From Odobenus rosmarus divergens (Eukaryota > Chordata > Mammalia > Carnivora > Odobenidae), in assembly GCF_000321225.1 (NCBI RefSeq), contig NW_004451011.1:547174-611173 (forward strand): DNA of 64,000 nucleotides, read 5' to 3'. Each line of letters begins with the position of its first letter. Within the stretch, counting starts at the first letter, position 1. Shown in pieces: positions 34,901 to 48,600 of this stretch. Position numbers and translations under genes: made by a program. The notes under the pieces are model-generated. The model searched no databases. It was not told the origin of the DNA and saw nothing but the letters and a program-made list of their open reading frames with translations.

Positions 34901-37900
34901 AGAACATGGAACATAGACAAATAATTTTATAAAAATAAGCAGAAAAGGACAGTCTTGCTTGCACTATGTCTATGCTGTTATACAAGTCACCTTTGTTTGC
35001 AGTCACTTTATTTTAAAGACCTTTATCTTTCTAAAATAGGGATGACTTTATTAATGACATCGCTATTTGAAAAAAAAGTTTGAAAATTTTTGTTTTCTCT
35101 TTGTCTAACTAGATGTGATGCTGACCCTTCAGCCTTAGCCAACTATGTTGTAGCACTGGTCAAGAAGGACAAACCTGAGAAAGAATTGAAAGCCTTTTGT
35201 GCTGATCAACTTGACGTCTTTTTACAAAAAGGTAATTATTATGTGCCTTCAGCCACATAGTTGAGATTTTCAATTTAAAACTTTGTATAAAATCTTGGAA
35301 ATAAAAGTTTGGAGGGAAAGAAATCAGTCAGCATCCTTTAACATTTGACTATATCCATTCCTATTAATTATTTATCATGTATTTGGGAAGACTTTTTTTC
35401 CCCTTTCCTTTTCTTCTCTGCTTCTTTCCTTTGTTGAAGCATTTGTAACTTTAATGCTTTTTAGGGGAATGGGTCCTCTGTAGCTTGTGGCAAAATCTAA
35501 TTGATGGTTGGGGGGGTGACAACTTGTGGATAATGTAGCTGCTAATGCTTACTGCATATTAGGACTGAAGTTACTTTCTTTTTTTTTCCCTCTTGGCTGG
35601 AGCTTCTTGCTGTCCAGGAAGAGATGGCATGATCCTCTTCTCTTTGTGCCTTTAACTTCCCATCTTCTTACCAAAGTCCTTTCCATGCCTGCGGAGCTTC
35701 CTGAGGGCCTCCCTGGCTAATTCTCTGACCTCATCTCCTACCACTTCCCCTCACTTGTTCCATTCTAGCCACCTTGTCCCCCTTGCCTTTTTTTCAGCAT
35801 GGTGAACATGTTCCCAGCTCAGGGCTTTTGAACTCATTTTACTCTTGCTTGAAACGGTTTCTTCTCTTATGGTTTCTGGTCTCTTCTCAAATGTTACCTT
35901 CTCAGAGTAGTTTCCCCTGAGGGCCTCATGCCCCTAATCATCCTCTCCTCTTCCCAGTCATGGTTCATTTTGTTTTTCATGGCACTTGTCACTTCCTGCC
36001 ATGTTATATGTTTATTTGCCTTTTTATCTTTGTGTATCGCTCCCCTCTCCCCCTCCTGTTTGTCTTTCCTTTGTTGAGAGTGGTGACTTGGAACCTACGG
36101 TGCTTGGCACATAGAATGTATTCAGTAAATATTGTTGAATAGATGAAAGGAATGTGGATAATGCACACTTACTGGTTGATCTAACAGTTGGTATGAGAAG
36201 ATATCCTTTAATTCAAATATCTCCTGAGAAAGGAAAGATAGTAAATATGGCTTCTTACTTGAAAAGATAGGATTACATAGTTTTTGGTGAATTATAAGGC
36301 TTTTTTTTTTTTACACATAAAAAATCTAATACTTTCTCCAGTATTAGATGAATACTCTCTTTCCAAACGTATTAATTCCTACTATTTAGTTTACAGTAGT
36401 TTCAAAACCCAAGAACGGGATTCTTCCTCATAAGGGTTAGACTCATTTTTAGTTCCGCCACCAGTATTTGAGATGTCCTATTCTCCTCAGCTTTGCCATA
36501 GAGTGTTTTCAAACATCTGTTTTTGTTTGTGCAACACTTAAATACTATTTCTTCTCCTTAGAAACTTCAGGTTTTGTGGATAAACTGTTCGAAAGTCTAT
36601 ATACTAAGAACTACCTTCCACCTCTGGAACCAGTTAAGCCTGAGCCAAAACCACCAGTCCAAGAAAAAGAGGAAATTAAAGAAGAGGTAATGCAAAGTTT
36701 TCTTTTGCTTTTGGGGCCTTCTTAGATCCTATTTTTGCTAGTATCATTTTCAGTTGGAAGTTGACCTCTTTAAAAGTAATTATCTGTTGATTGAAGTTTC
36801 TATGTTTGGTACATGATACAGATTCTTTATCAGGGCTTCTAATTTCTTGGACTTGAAATGTTGGAAGAATTTCAGATAGCTTGTTTGGTGTTCCAAGAAA
36901 AATTTTAGTAATATTGAGGAATTCAGAGAAATCTTATTCAGGGACTTTAGAAAAAGAAAACTTGGTTAAATGTAGAGGTTTGACTGAAAGTAAAGTATTG
37001 ATGAAACCTTAAGAGACATTTTTAAGTAACACATTTCCATATAATAGACAAACCATTTTCTCTTTTTTTTTACCGGAGAGTATTTTTTATAGTTAATGTA
37101 GTTATAAATATCATTGTGAATGAGTGAAGAAAAAAAAATGTTTTTTACAATGTTGAAGTACAAAAACATGATTATTTATGGTAATCTAATTGTTTGAACC
37201 AAGGGGAAAATTTTAGAGTTCATTTGTAATCCTTTTTATGTATAGACAAAACAGTGTTGTATGATAAGAATATGGGTTCTAAAATCAGGCTGCGTGAATT
37301 AAAATTGTTGCTGTAAAGTAAGTTACTTATTTGCTTCATTTTCACATCAGGAAAATGATGATCATAGTAGTACTTGCTTCATTGAGGTTTAAATGAGATT
37401 TTATATACATACACATCCTAATCAGCTGCCTGGCACGTAAAGGTTGGTTATTATACAGAAATATTTATTAACTTTTATTTTTATTATGATTAATAAGATT
37501 TTTATTTGGGAATAATTTTAAGCTTACATAAAAATGACAGGAATCCTACCTAAAACTTCCATGCACTATCTTTATTCACCTATTGAAAATTTGCCCCATT
37601 TGCTTTCTCTATATATTCGCACCCAAGACTATCATCATGTTCTGAATCTAGAAGTTAGATACATCATGATCTTATGATACTCTGCATATCATAAGAATAA
37701 GGATGTTTTATTACTTTTTTTTAAATAATTTTTTTATTGTTATGTTAACCACCATACATTACATCATTAGTTTTTGATGCAGTGTTCCATGATTCATTGT
37801 TTGTGCATAACACCCAGTGCTCCACGCAGAATGTGCCCTCTTTAATATCCATCACCAGGCTAACCCATCCCCCCACCCCCCTACTTTTTTTTTTTTTAAC

Positions 37901-40900
37901 TAGGCTCCACGCCCAGTGTGGATTCCATTGTGGGGTTTGAACTCACTAGCGTGAGATCAAGACCTGAGCTGAGATCAAGAATCAGATGCTTAACCGACTG
38001 AGCCACACAGGCACCCCAAGGATGTTCTCTTAGATAGCTATAGTATCATTATTAGTTTCAGTAAACTTAATTTTAATAAAATAATTTAATCTATCTGTAT
38101 TTCAGTTTTATCACTTGACCTAACAATGTCCTGGGATTGAGTCCCGCATTGGACTCCCTGCTCGGCAGGAGGCCTGCTTCTCCCTCTCCCACTCCCCCTG
38201 CTTGTGTTCCCTCTCTCACTGTGTCTCTCTGTCAAATAAATAAATAAAATCTTAAAAAAAAAAGAAAGTATTTGAAAGAAGCCAGGATAATAAAATGAGC
38301 CTCGATATACCAATCATTCACCTTCAGTAATTACAGATCAATGAGCAGTGGTCTTTTACTATACTTCAGCCAGTTTTCATCCTCTTAAATTATTTCAAAA
38401 TGAATCCCAGATATATCATTTTATCTATAAATACTTAATATGCATCTCTAAAAGGTTATATTTTAAAAGTAATCTTTTAAAATATCTTATATAAAAATAG
38501 CAGTAACTCCTTAAAATATTAACAGATGACTAGTGTTTAAATTTCTATTCATAAATGTCCATTTTTCCCCATATGTTTTAATCAAGATCTAAATAACCAG
38601 GTTGGTTGAAATTTCCTTTTTTAAAGATTTTATTAGAGCGAGAACGCGCGTGTGCATACACACAAATGCAGGAGGGGGAGGAGCACAAAGGGAAGGAGAG
38701 GGACAAGCTGACTCTGCACTGAGTGTAGAGCCTGCGTCAGGCTCCATCCCAGGACCCTGGGCTCGTGTCCTGAGCCAAAACCAAGAGTCAGACGCTTAAC
38801 TGCTTAATCGGCTGAGCCACCCAGGTGCCCCTGAAAAAAAAATTTTTTTTTTTTAATTTCCTTCTCCTTATTCCTTCTCATTTCCCTCTTTCCAGGGTAA
38901 CCACTATTCTTTCCTCTAATGCCATGTACTAGTTTTTTCTGTTTTTTCCATTTTATGTAAAAGGAATCATACAGTTTTTGCCTTTTTTAGTTTTTTTTTT
39001 TTTTTTTTAAAGATTTTATTTATTTGACAGAGAGATCTCCAGCAAGAGAGGGAACACAAGCAGGGGGAGAGGAAGAGGGAGAAGGCAGGGCTCGATTCCA
39101 GGACCCTGGGATCATGACCTGAGCTGAAGGCAGACGCTTAATGACTGAGCCACCCAGGCGCCCCTTTAGTTCTTTTTTTTTTTTAAGATTTTATTTTTAA
39201 GTAATCTCTACACCCAACGTGGGGCTCGAACTTCTTACAACCCCGAGATCAAGAGTAGCCTGCTCCACCAAATGAGCTGGTCACATACCCCATTATTTTA
39301 TTATGAGGTTCATCCATGTTGTGCATGCCCTCTAATAGCATTATTGAAATACTACTCCCCTTCCATACCATTCCCCTATTTACAGTGTACAAATGTGGTG
39401 GTTTTTTATTGTATTCAGAGTTGTACAACCATCACTATGATCCATTTTAGATCATTTTCATCATCCAAAAAAGAAACAGTGTACCCATTAATCTATCACC
39501 TTCCAACCCTTCTCCAGCCCCCTAACCCTCTCTTAGGCAACCACTAATCTACTTTATTTCCTTATGGATTTGCCTATTCTGGATATTTCATGTAAATAGA
39601 TTGATACCATTTGTAGTCTTTTGTGACTGGCTTCTTTCTTTCACTTAGCATAATGCTTTCAAGGTTCATTTGGTTGTATCATGTATTCATTTTTTAAATG
39701 GCTGAATAATATTCCATTTTATGGATATATCACATTTTCTTTATTAGGTCATCAGTTGATGCATATTTGGGTTGATAGGCAGGTGATTAATCCTTTTTTT
39801 GCTTTTAGAAATAATGCTGCTGTGAACATTTATGCCCAGGTTTTTATTGTTTTATTATTAATTAATTTATTTAGATTTTTATTTATTTGAGAGAGAGACA
39901 GAGATAGCAAGAGAGGGCACATGAGTGGGGAGGAGAAGGAGAAGCAGGCTCCCCAGTGAGCAGGGAGCCTGATGTGGGCCTCAATCCCAGGACCCTGGGA
40001 TCATGACCTGAGCTGAAGACAGACGCTTAACCAGCTGAGTCACCCAGATGCCCCAAGCCCAAGTTTTTAGATGATATGTTTTTATTTCTCTTCAGTCCTT
40101 TAACTTTTTTTTTTTTTGAAGATTTTATTTATTTATTTTGGAGAGAGAGAGAGAAAGAGAGCATGAGCAGGGGGAGGAGCGGAGGGAAAGGGACAAGCAG
40201 AGTCCGTGCTGAGCTCAGAGCCCGATGCAGGGCTTGACCCCATGACCCTGAGATCATGACCTGAACTGAAATCGAGAGTCGGACACTCAACCGAGTCACC
40301 CTGGCTCCCTGGATCCTTTAACTTTTTAAGAAAAGTTTTTCTCCATTAGAGGTTAATACATGTCCATCAAAAAAATCCTTGCAAAATATAGAAACGGAAA
40401 ATGATTTCCAACTTGATGTCTTTTTAAGTTTCTCTTAATTTTTATTTTTATTTATTTATTTTTAAAGATTTTATTTATTTGAGAGAGAGAGAATGAGAGA
40501 GAGAGAGCATGAGAGGGAAGAGGGTCAGAGGGAGAAGCAGACTCCCTGCTGAGCAGGGAGCCCGACGCGGGACTTGATCCCAGCACTCCAGGATCATGAC
40601 CTGAGCTGAAGGCAGTCACTTAACCAACTGAGCCACCCGGGCGCCCTCTCTTAATCTTTAAATCCCCTTGTAAATCTACCAATATTTTTCTCTCTTCTTT
40701 TCCTCACCCCCTTTTTTTTTTCCTTAAATTTTATTTTGTTGAAGGAACTCAGTCTTTTGTCCTGTAGTTTTTACTGTCTGTATTTGCAGATTGCATCCAA
40801 GGGGAATAATATATACTTTGTATTTCCTGTAAATAGGTAGAATGATTTTTAAATATAGTCTAAACAAATGAATCCTGTTTTAACCGGTGCCATATGGTTG

Positions 40901-43900
40901 CCATATTGTGGCTACCATTTTATGTTGCCTGAGTTTTACTAAATTGTTATCATCTGTTCCATTCACTGACTTCTGTTTGTTAAGTGAGCTTCTCCATTAG
41001 GTGGGCATTTGTTTAGCTCTTGCAAATGACTTTATTTCACCTTTCTCTAGTAGAGGCTATATATTTGTTTTGAAATTAACTTTTTAAAAAAAATAATAAA
41101 ATCACAGATTATTTCCAGTCAGTCTTAACTGTTAGGCTTTAAAAGAAGACAGTATTTCCATGAATTCCAATACCATTTTCTGTAAATCTTGTAAAATGTG
41201 TAGTTTTGTGGCACTTATTAACTTCACCATTTATTCTTGAAACCTTTTCTATGAAATAAATCTACAGTTCTCAAATTATGAGTATATTTTATAATTAGGA
41301 AAACATAAACCCATTTTACTATATGATACTTGGAGATAAAGACTTGCTCTTTCTATGATTTCATTATAAGGGATGAATTGCTGTACTGCTCTTCTTACCT
41401 TAAGTTAACATTTGGGGTGCCTGGGTGGCGCAGTCCATTGAGGGTCCAACTCTTGGTTTTGGCTCAGTCATGATCTCAGGGTCGTGAGATGTCCATGCTC
41501 AGCTCTGGAGTCTACTTGAGATTCTCTCCCTCTGCACCTCCTGCTCTCGTGTTCTCTCTCTCTCTCTGAAATAAATAAATCTTAAAAAGAATTTAACATT
41601 TAAAAATTAGTGTATTACTGTTAAAGTAATTTCAGCATCTTTTTTACTCCTCTCTCTTGTCTAACTTTTTTGGATATAATTTGACTTCAGTATTTCATTG
41701 TATTTGTGCCCTCTCTTATACTAGAAAGATTATCGGATAGATGTGTTTGTAATTAATAGAAGGACTGATCTTGTTCCTATTGAATGCTTTCATATAGGTA
41801 TTTCAGGAGCCAGCAGAGGAAGAACGAGATGGTAGAAAAAAGAAGTATCCTAGTCCCCAGAAGACTCGCTCAGAATCTAGTGAACGAAGGTGTGTGTTTA
41901 TATTTAATTAGGGAGACACTGATAACTCTCTTTTTAGTTACCATAAGGGCATTAATGGGATTTTTAACATATGTACCGACGCCTTTCTCTAAACTGATAG
42001 AGAGGTTATCTTCCTTCCCTCCATTCTGTATTTTTTTTGTCTTTGTCATACTTTCTCTTCCTTTTATAAACACTCATCATTATGTGCTTTCCCCAAGAGC
42101 ACAGGGGTGGGAGTAGTCTCCTTAGAGGATATTAATGAATGAAATGTTCCATTTGGTTAGGGGTGCTCACTATTAAAATCATCCATAGTATTTTATACTA
42201 TAAATAGTTTATATGTTGATTCATCAGCCTGTCATTAAAAAATTAGTCTTTTGTTTAGGAAAACTTTGTTTCTGCCTTTTTTTCTTTTCTAGTTTTGAAT
42301 TTCCATTTTTCCCCTGCCCCTCCCCATACTTTGGTTTCATCTCTTTTTTTCATTTCTCCCCACCCAGTGTAATTGAGGGAATGTTTTTTCCTTTTATATA
42401 ATGGATCAGAGGAATTATGTTGTGGTTTTACGGCTTTCTGAAAAAGCACAGAGATTATGAATTTTGATGAATCAAGGAGGGTATTTCATACTCCTGATTT
42501 GTTTGCATACTTGGTTCCTATAGTATACATATGGCTTTTATATCTGTGTATTATAGGACACGTGAGAAAAAAAGAGAAGATGGCAAATGGAGAGACTATG
42601 ACCGGTACTATGAGCGGAATGAACTGTACCGTGAGAAATACGACTGGAGAAGAGGCAGGAGTAAGAGTCGGAGTAAGAGCCGAGGCCTGAGTCGTAGTCG
42701 AAGCCGAAGTAGAGGGCGCAGCAAAGACCGGGATCCAAACAGGAATGTTGGTGAGTAGATGAGGCTTCCTCCTAAAAAGTCTGTATTGCTTATCTTCCTC
42801 TGTCATAAGGGTGTTAGAACTCCCTTAAACTCACATGTACCTTTAACATGTCTGAGCAACGTAAAATCTAGAATTGTCTCAGAAACCTAATGCTAATTTT
42901 GTTACAAAGATAGGGCTCTCTTGTAAGGATGGAGTGACAGGAGTTGGACTAAAAAGCTGTTTGTAAGGATATCATAGTACATGTCTGGACTTAAAGTCAT
43001 TTTGTATAATTGCAAGTAATGTCTTTTTTTTTTATTTTATTATGTTAATCACCATACATTACATCATTAGTTTTTGATGTAGTGTTCCACGATTCATTGT
43101 TTGCGCATAACACCCAGTGCTCCACGCAGAACGTGCCCTCCTTGATGCTCATCACCAGGCTAACCCATCCCCCACCCCCCGTCTTTTAATCAACAAAGCT
43201 ATCATTGAAGGAAGAGGACTACCTGCTCTGTCCCTCACCCCGTCACTAAAAACAATTGTTTTGCTTTAAGGTTGTCTAGAGTTTATAAAATTAAAAAGAA
43301 AAAAAGATAAGTAGATAACTGGGATCCCAACCACTGATCTCTCGGGATATCAGTTTGGAAGTCAGTTCTTGGATACCTTTCTTATTAAATATCAGGCTTT
43401 CTTCATTATGTATTGATGTTGGCGTTATAAAAGATGATTTTACACAAATTACTGGTCAAGATATGTCACGTTTTTGATGTTCCTGGATTTAGGATATGTT
43501 AATGAGAGCACTTTGAAATATGGACAGCTCAGTGAGTTTACTGCAATATTCTCTTCTTCCCTGTTCTGTGAGAAAATAAACATCGTTAAGAACATAAATG
43601 TCTAATCTTGTTTCTTGTTTTTATTTTGTCTCTGAAGCAGAGCACAGGGAAAGATCAAAGTTTAAGAGTGAAAGGAATGACTTGGAGAGTTCCTATGTGC
43701 CTGTGTCTGCACCACCTCCGAGCTCTTCTGAGCAGTACTCCTCTGGGGCGCAGTCTATTCCCAGCACTGTTACTGTGATCGCACCTGCGCACCACTCTGA
43801 AAACACAACGGAGAGTTGGTCTAATTACTATAACAATCATAGCTCTTCCAATTCTTTTGGTCGAAACCCACCACCAAAGAGGCGGTGCAGAGATTATGAT

Positions 43901-45474
43901 GGTAAAAATTCTCTTTTATATTGTACTCAAAAGTACTAGTAAAGCAGATGTTGCTAATATTGCTAGCGTATGCAGTACTTATGATGGCAAAAATTCTTTT
44001 ACCTTGTACCCAAAAGTACTAGTAAAGCAAATGTTGTTAATACTGCATATCTTTTCATTATAGTCCAGATTTTGTTAAAAGGGATGAATGAGGAGGAAAG
44101 CCTCTTTTGGCATATACTTATTTACTTTCTTGATTTAATAGTTTGGCTCTGGTTAAGAGAATGTTCAGATTTGACCCATTCGTTTGTTTTTTGTTGTTCT
44201 TGTTACTTCAGACACTGTGAGTATACCACAAAATTTGGTAGACATTAGGAGTCACAATTTTTTTTGTGTAGTGTTTGGTGCTGGGAATTTGTGAAGCATT
44301 ATAACCTACTTAAAATTTTAATTTGCTGACTTTCCACTTGAGTGAACCTGTGTGTATGTGTGTATTTTAATTTTTTGTTATGGAAATATTTAAATTTAAT
44401 AAAAGTTGACGAAACAATGTAATTAACCCTAGTGTATCCATGATCTCACATCACTAGTTAGGAGGTCATGGGCAAATTTGTTTTCATCGATACTTCTCTC
44501 CTGCTTCTCCCAGACCTGTATCATTTGAAGCAAATCGCAGACGTTGTAATGTTTTTTCTATAGATATAGAATATATATTTTTACATTTTATTTTTAAGTA
44601 GGAAATACAATCAAATCATAACTCAAGCGTTATCTCGTTCTCACCCTGGTCTCCTGGCCACAGAGTTCTCATTCCCAAGGCCAATTTAATGTTATTAATT
44701 TCTTGTCTATCTTTCCAAACATAGTCTATGTATATGTACATAAACAGATATGTGTAGTCTCCCCTATTTTCTCTTCTACATAAACGCTAGTACACTCTTC
44801 ATACTCTTCTGCATGTTTTTTTCACTTAGTGGTATTTTATGGCAGTTATCCCATATTAATACATTAGGGCTTCCTTAATACCTTTTTTAGGTTTCTAAGT
44901 ATTCTATATGTAGAAAAATATGTATGTAGAAAAATCTGTTTAACTTAATTGTTTCTTAATGTGCTTTTGGGGTGTTTCTAATATTTTGTTGTTATAAACA
45001 GTGCTGCTGTGAATCACCTAGTAAATAATGCCCACTTGAATATTTTCTTTTTTATTTTTTTGGAATTTTATTTTTAAGTAATCTCTATACCCAATTCGGG
45101 GCTTAAACTTAAAACCCTGAGAGGTGGCGGTACCCATTCCACCAACTGAGTCAGCCAGGTGCCCTTTCCCACTTGAATGTTTTGTTTTATTTTATTTATT
45201 TTTTAAGGGGGGAGGGGCAGAGGGAGATGGGCATGGAGCCTGACCTGGGGCTCAATATCACAACCCTGAGATCATGGCTGGAGCTGAAATCAAGAGTTGG
45301 ATGCTTGGGGCACCTGAGTAGTGCAGTCGGTTAAGTGCTCGACTCTTGGTTTCGTGGTCTCAGGGTTGTGGGATCGAGCCTTGCGTCAGGCTTCATGCTC
45401 AGTGTGGAGTCTGCTTGGGATTCTCTCTCCCTCTCCCTCTGCCCCTTGCCCCTGCTCATGCTCTCTCTCTCAAA

Positions 45475-45505
<31 letters not shown>

Positions 45506-45603
45506 AAAAGTTGGAGGCTTCATGCTCACTGTGGAGTCTGCTTGGGATTCTCTCTCCCTCTCCCTCTGCCCCTTGCCCCTGCTCATGCTCTCTCTCTCTC
45601 AAA

Positions 45604-45634
<31 letters not shown>

Positions 45635-48600
45635 AAAGTTGGATGCTTAATCCACAGAGCCACCCAGCTGAACCCCCACTTAAATATTTTAAAGTTTCAA
45701 ATTGCAGATACAGCAAGAATGTAGAATTTAGAATACTACCATGAAAACAGATAATTGAAATTAGATTGTCCAGTTAAGTCCCTTACCCCTATACCCTGCC
45801 TTTGCTAAAATGAATCTGAATTTTTTTGTTTTTTTAATTTCCTTAAAGTAATCTCTACGACCAGTCTACGGCTTGAACTCATGACCCCAAGATCAAGGGT
45901 CGCATGTTCTACTGACTGAGCCAGCCAGGGACCCTGAATCTGAATTTTTATTAGGAAACTGTAATGGCAAATCGGTTAATCTAAAGTGGCTAGTAGCCTG
46001 TTTTGGACCCTGTTACTTGCTACCTCAACAAAGCATAGTCTCATAGAAAGTAGAGAGTACATCTGTCTGGCCTTACCTCAGGGATATGTGATGATTAACA
46101 GAGTAACAATAAGGCTTTTAAATTCCTTGGAGAAAAATTACTTTGTAAATAAGATTGGTAGGCTTTTCAGGGTCTTGTTTTATTTGTTTTCTGAACTCTA
46201 AGATCATAATAAGATTCTTCTTATATTCTTACAGAAAGAGGATTTTGTGTACTTGGTGACCTTTGTCAGTTTGATCACGGAAATGATCCCCTGGTTGTTG
46301 ATGAAGTTGCTCTGCCAAGCATGATTCCTTTCCCTCCACCTCCTCCTGGGCTTCCTCCTCCACCACCTCCTGGAATGTTAATGCCTCCAATGCCAGGCCC
46401 AGGCCCAGGCCCAGGCCCTGGTCCAGGCCCAGGCCCAGGTCCAGGTCCAGGTCCTGGCCACAGTATGAGACTTCCTGTCCCCCAGGGACATGGCCAGCCT
46501 CCACCTTCTGTTGTGCTTCCCATACCAAGTAAGTACATGTTCATTAAATATTTTGTCCTTTAGCAAAGAATTGTATTTAGAAGAACCTATCTCTTCACTA
46601 ACTTGATACTAGATTTAAAGTTTTTGAAAGATTAATAGAATTTAGAATATATTCCTATAATTAAAATGTTATTCTTTATTCTATCTATTGTTGTATTAGA
46701 TTATAGTACCTTCAAAAAATCTTGGGTGTCAAAATCTTGCTAGTTGACAATATCTTAAGAAATCCAGTTGTTTTGAAGATGTCAGAAAAAAGAACATGCC
46801 AGTAGTTTAATGAAATTTCCTAGTTTTTAAAGAAAATCTCTTTTGGGGCTCTTGGATGGCTCACTCAGTTAAGCCTCCGACTCTTGATTTCGGCTCAGGT
46901 CATGATCTCAGGGTCATGAAATTGAGCCCTGCAGTGGGCTCCAAACTCAGCGGGGCATCTGCTTGAAATTCTCTCTCTTTGCTCCTTCCCCCACTCATGC
47001 GCCACTCTCCCTCTTTCTCTCTCTCTCAAATAAATAAATTTTATGACAGTACATATGGTACACATATTATTCTACTGTGTGTATTTGAAAATTTCCAAAA
47101 TAAAAGACTTTAAAAATTATTTTAATATTCTCGAAGAACTTATAAAAAGATTTATTTATTTGAGAGAGGGGGAGAGCAGTTGCCCCTAAACTTTTTATTT
47201 TTGAAATTATTGTAGACTTATAAGAAGTTGGCAAAAATGGTTTAGCACGAACCCATGTACCTATCACCTAGCATTCCTGCATTAATGTTCTTTATAGAAT
47301 ACATTAAAGTTGATAAAGGTTTGGAGACATTGGATGCATTAGATTCTTTTTTTATTTTTAATTTTTTTTATTTATTTGAGAGAGAGAGTGAGCGAGCGCA
47401 CAAGCCAGGGGGACAGGCAGAGGGACAAGCAGACTCCCCTCTGGGCAGGGAGCCCGATGCGGGGCTTGACCAGGACCCTGAGATCAGGACCTGAGCCGAA
47501 GGCAGATGCTTAACCGACTGAGCCACTCAGGCACCTGATACATATATTTAATATTGTCATGTAAATGACATAATTGTGAAGCTCAACTTGAGATTTTATT
47601 CCCCAGATAAAAAAGCATCTTCTTATATAGAAATTCTCACAATTAAACAGTGATATGTGGGAATATTTCTGTTTAAAAGTGAAACTCAAGAATGTCATTT
47701 TCCCCCAATATTTTGCTATGAAAAATTTCAAGCAAACTGAGAAGTTGAAATGATTGTACACTGAACACCCATATACTCATCATCTAGGTTCTGTGATTAA
47801 TATTTTACTATATTTCTATTATCACGTATCTTTCTATCTCTCCCATTATTATTTTTGATGCATTTCCTAGTATGTTGCAGACATCAGTACATTTAAACAT
47901 GTTCCTAATGTTGTAGAACTTAAGAGTTCTATAGAACTCTACCATTATCCCAGGGGCGCCTGGGTGGCTCAATCTTAAGCGTCTGACTCTTGATTTTCGG
48001 TCAGGTCATGATCTCAGGGTGCTGGGATGGAGCGCTGCATTGGGCTCCATGCTCAGTGCGGAGTCTGCTTGATGATTCTTTTTTCCGCTCTCTCTGCCCC
48101 TCCCCCTGCTCAAGTTTTCTCTCTCTCAAATAAATCAATAGATCTTTTTTAACTTTTTTTAAATTTTTATTTATTTATTTTTAAAGATTTTATTTATTTA
48201 TTTGACAGAGAGACACAGCGAGTGAGGGAACACAAGCAGTGGGAGAGGTAGAAGCAGGCTTCCTGCTGAGCAGGGTGCCTGATGTGGGGCTCGATCCCAG
48301 GACCCTGGGATCATGACCTGAGCCGAAGGCAGACGCTTAACGACTGAGCCACGCAGGCGCCCCAATAAATCTTTTTTTAAAAAAAGGAGCTTACCATTAT
48401 CCCAGAAAGATTGTTCAAGTGCTTTCTCAGCCATTTTTCACTCCCACTCCCCAGAGGTAACTGTCCTTTTTTTTCCACCCTGGAATTGTTTTGTCTGTTC
48501 TAGAACTAAAACGTCATCTTAATTAATTATGCAACTTAGAGTGCTGAAGCCTGCATTTATCAAATTCCTTAATTCTGTTCTATGCCAAAGTAGGTACTTT

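Larger units (their letters stand above)
37480..39850 (-). mobile_element. Old L1 remnant in intron 3, antisense, broken by younger insertions
   Basis: Pieces at about 37480-37700, 38265-38615, 38850-38990 and 39285-39850 read as one antisense L1 3' region. Words include ACATAAAAATGACAGGAATC, CATTTTATGTAAAAGGAATC, ATGGCTGAATAATATTCCAT and AATAATGCTGCTGTGAACAT. SINEs and an L1 tail inserted between the pieces. It fills most of intron 3. Confidence 0.75.

Noticed and set aside
46275..46544. Long open frames on the minus strand through the Pro-Gly tract
   Set aside because: They are the reverse reading of RBM27 exon 7. The repeat keeps all frames open; no splice or start evidence.
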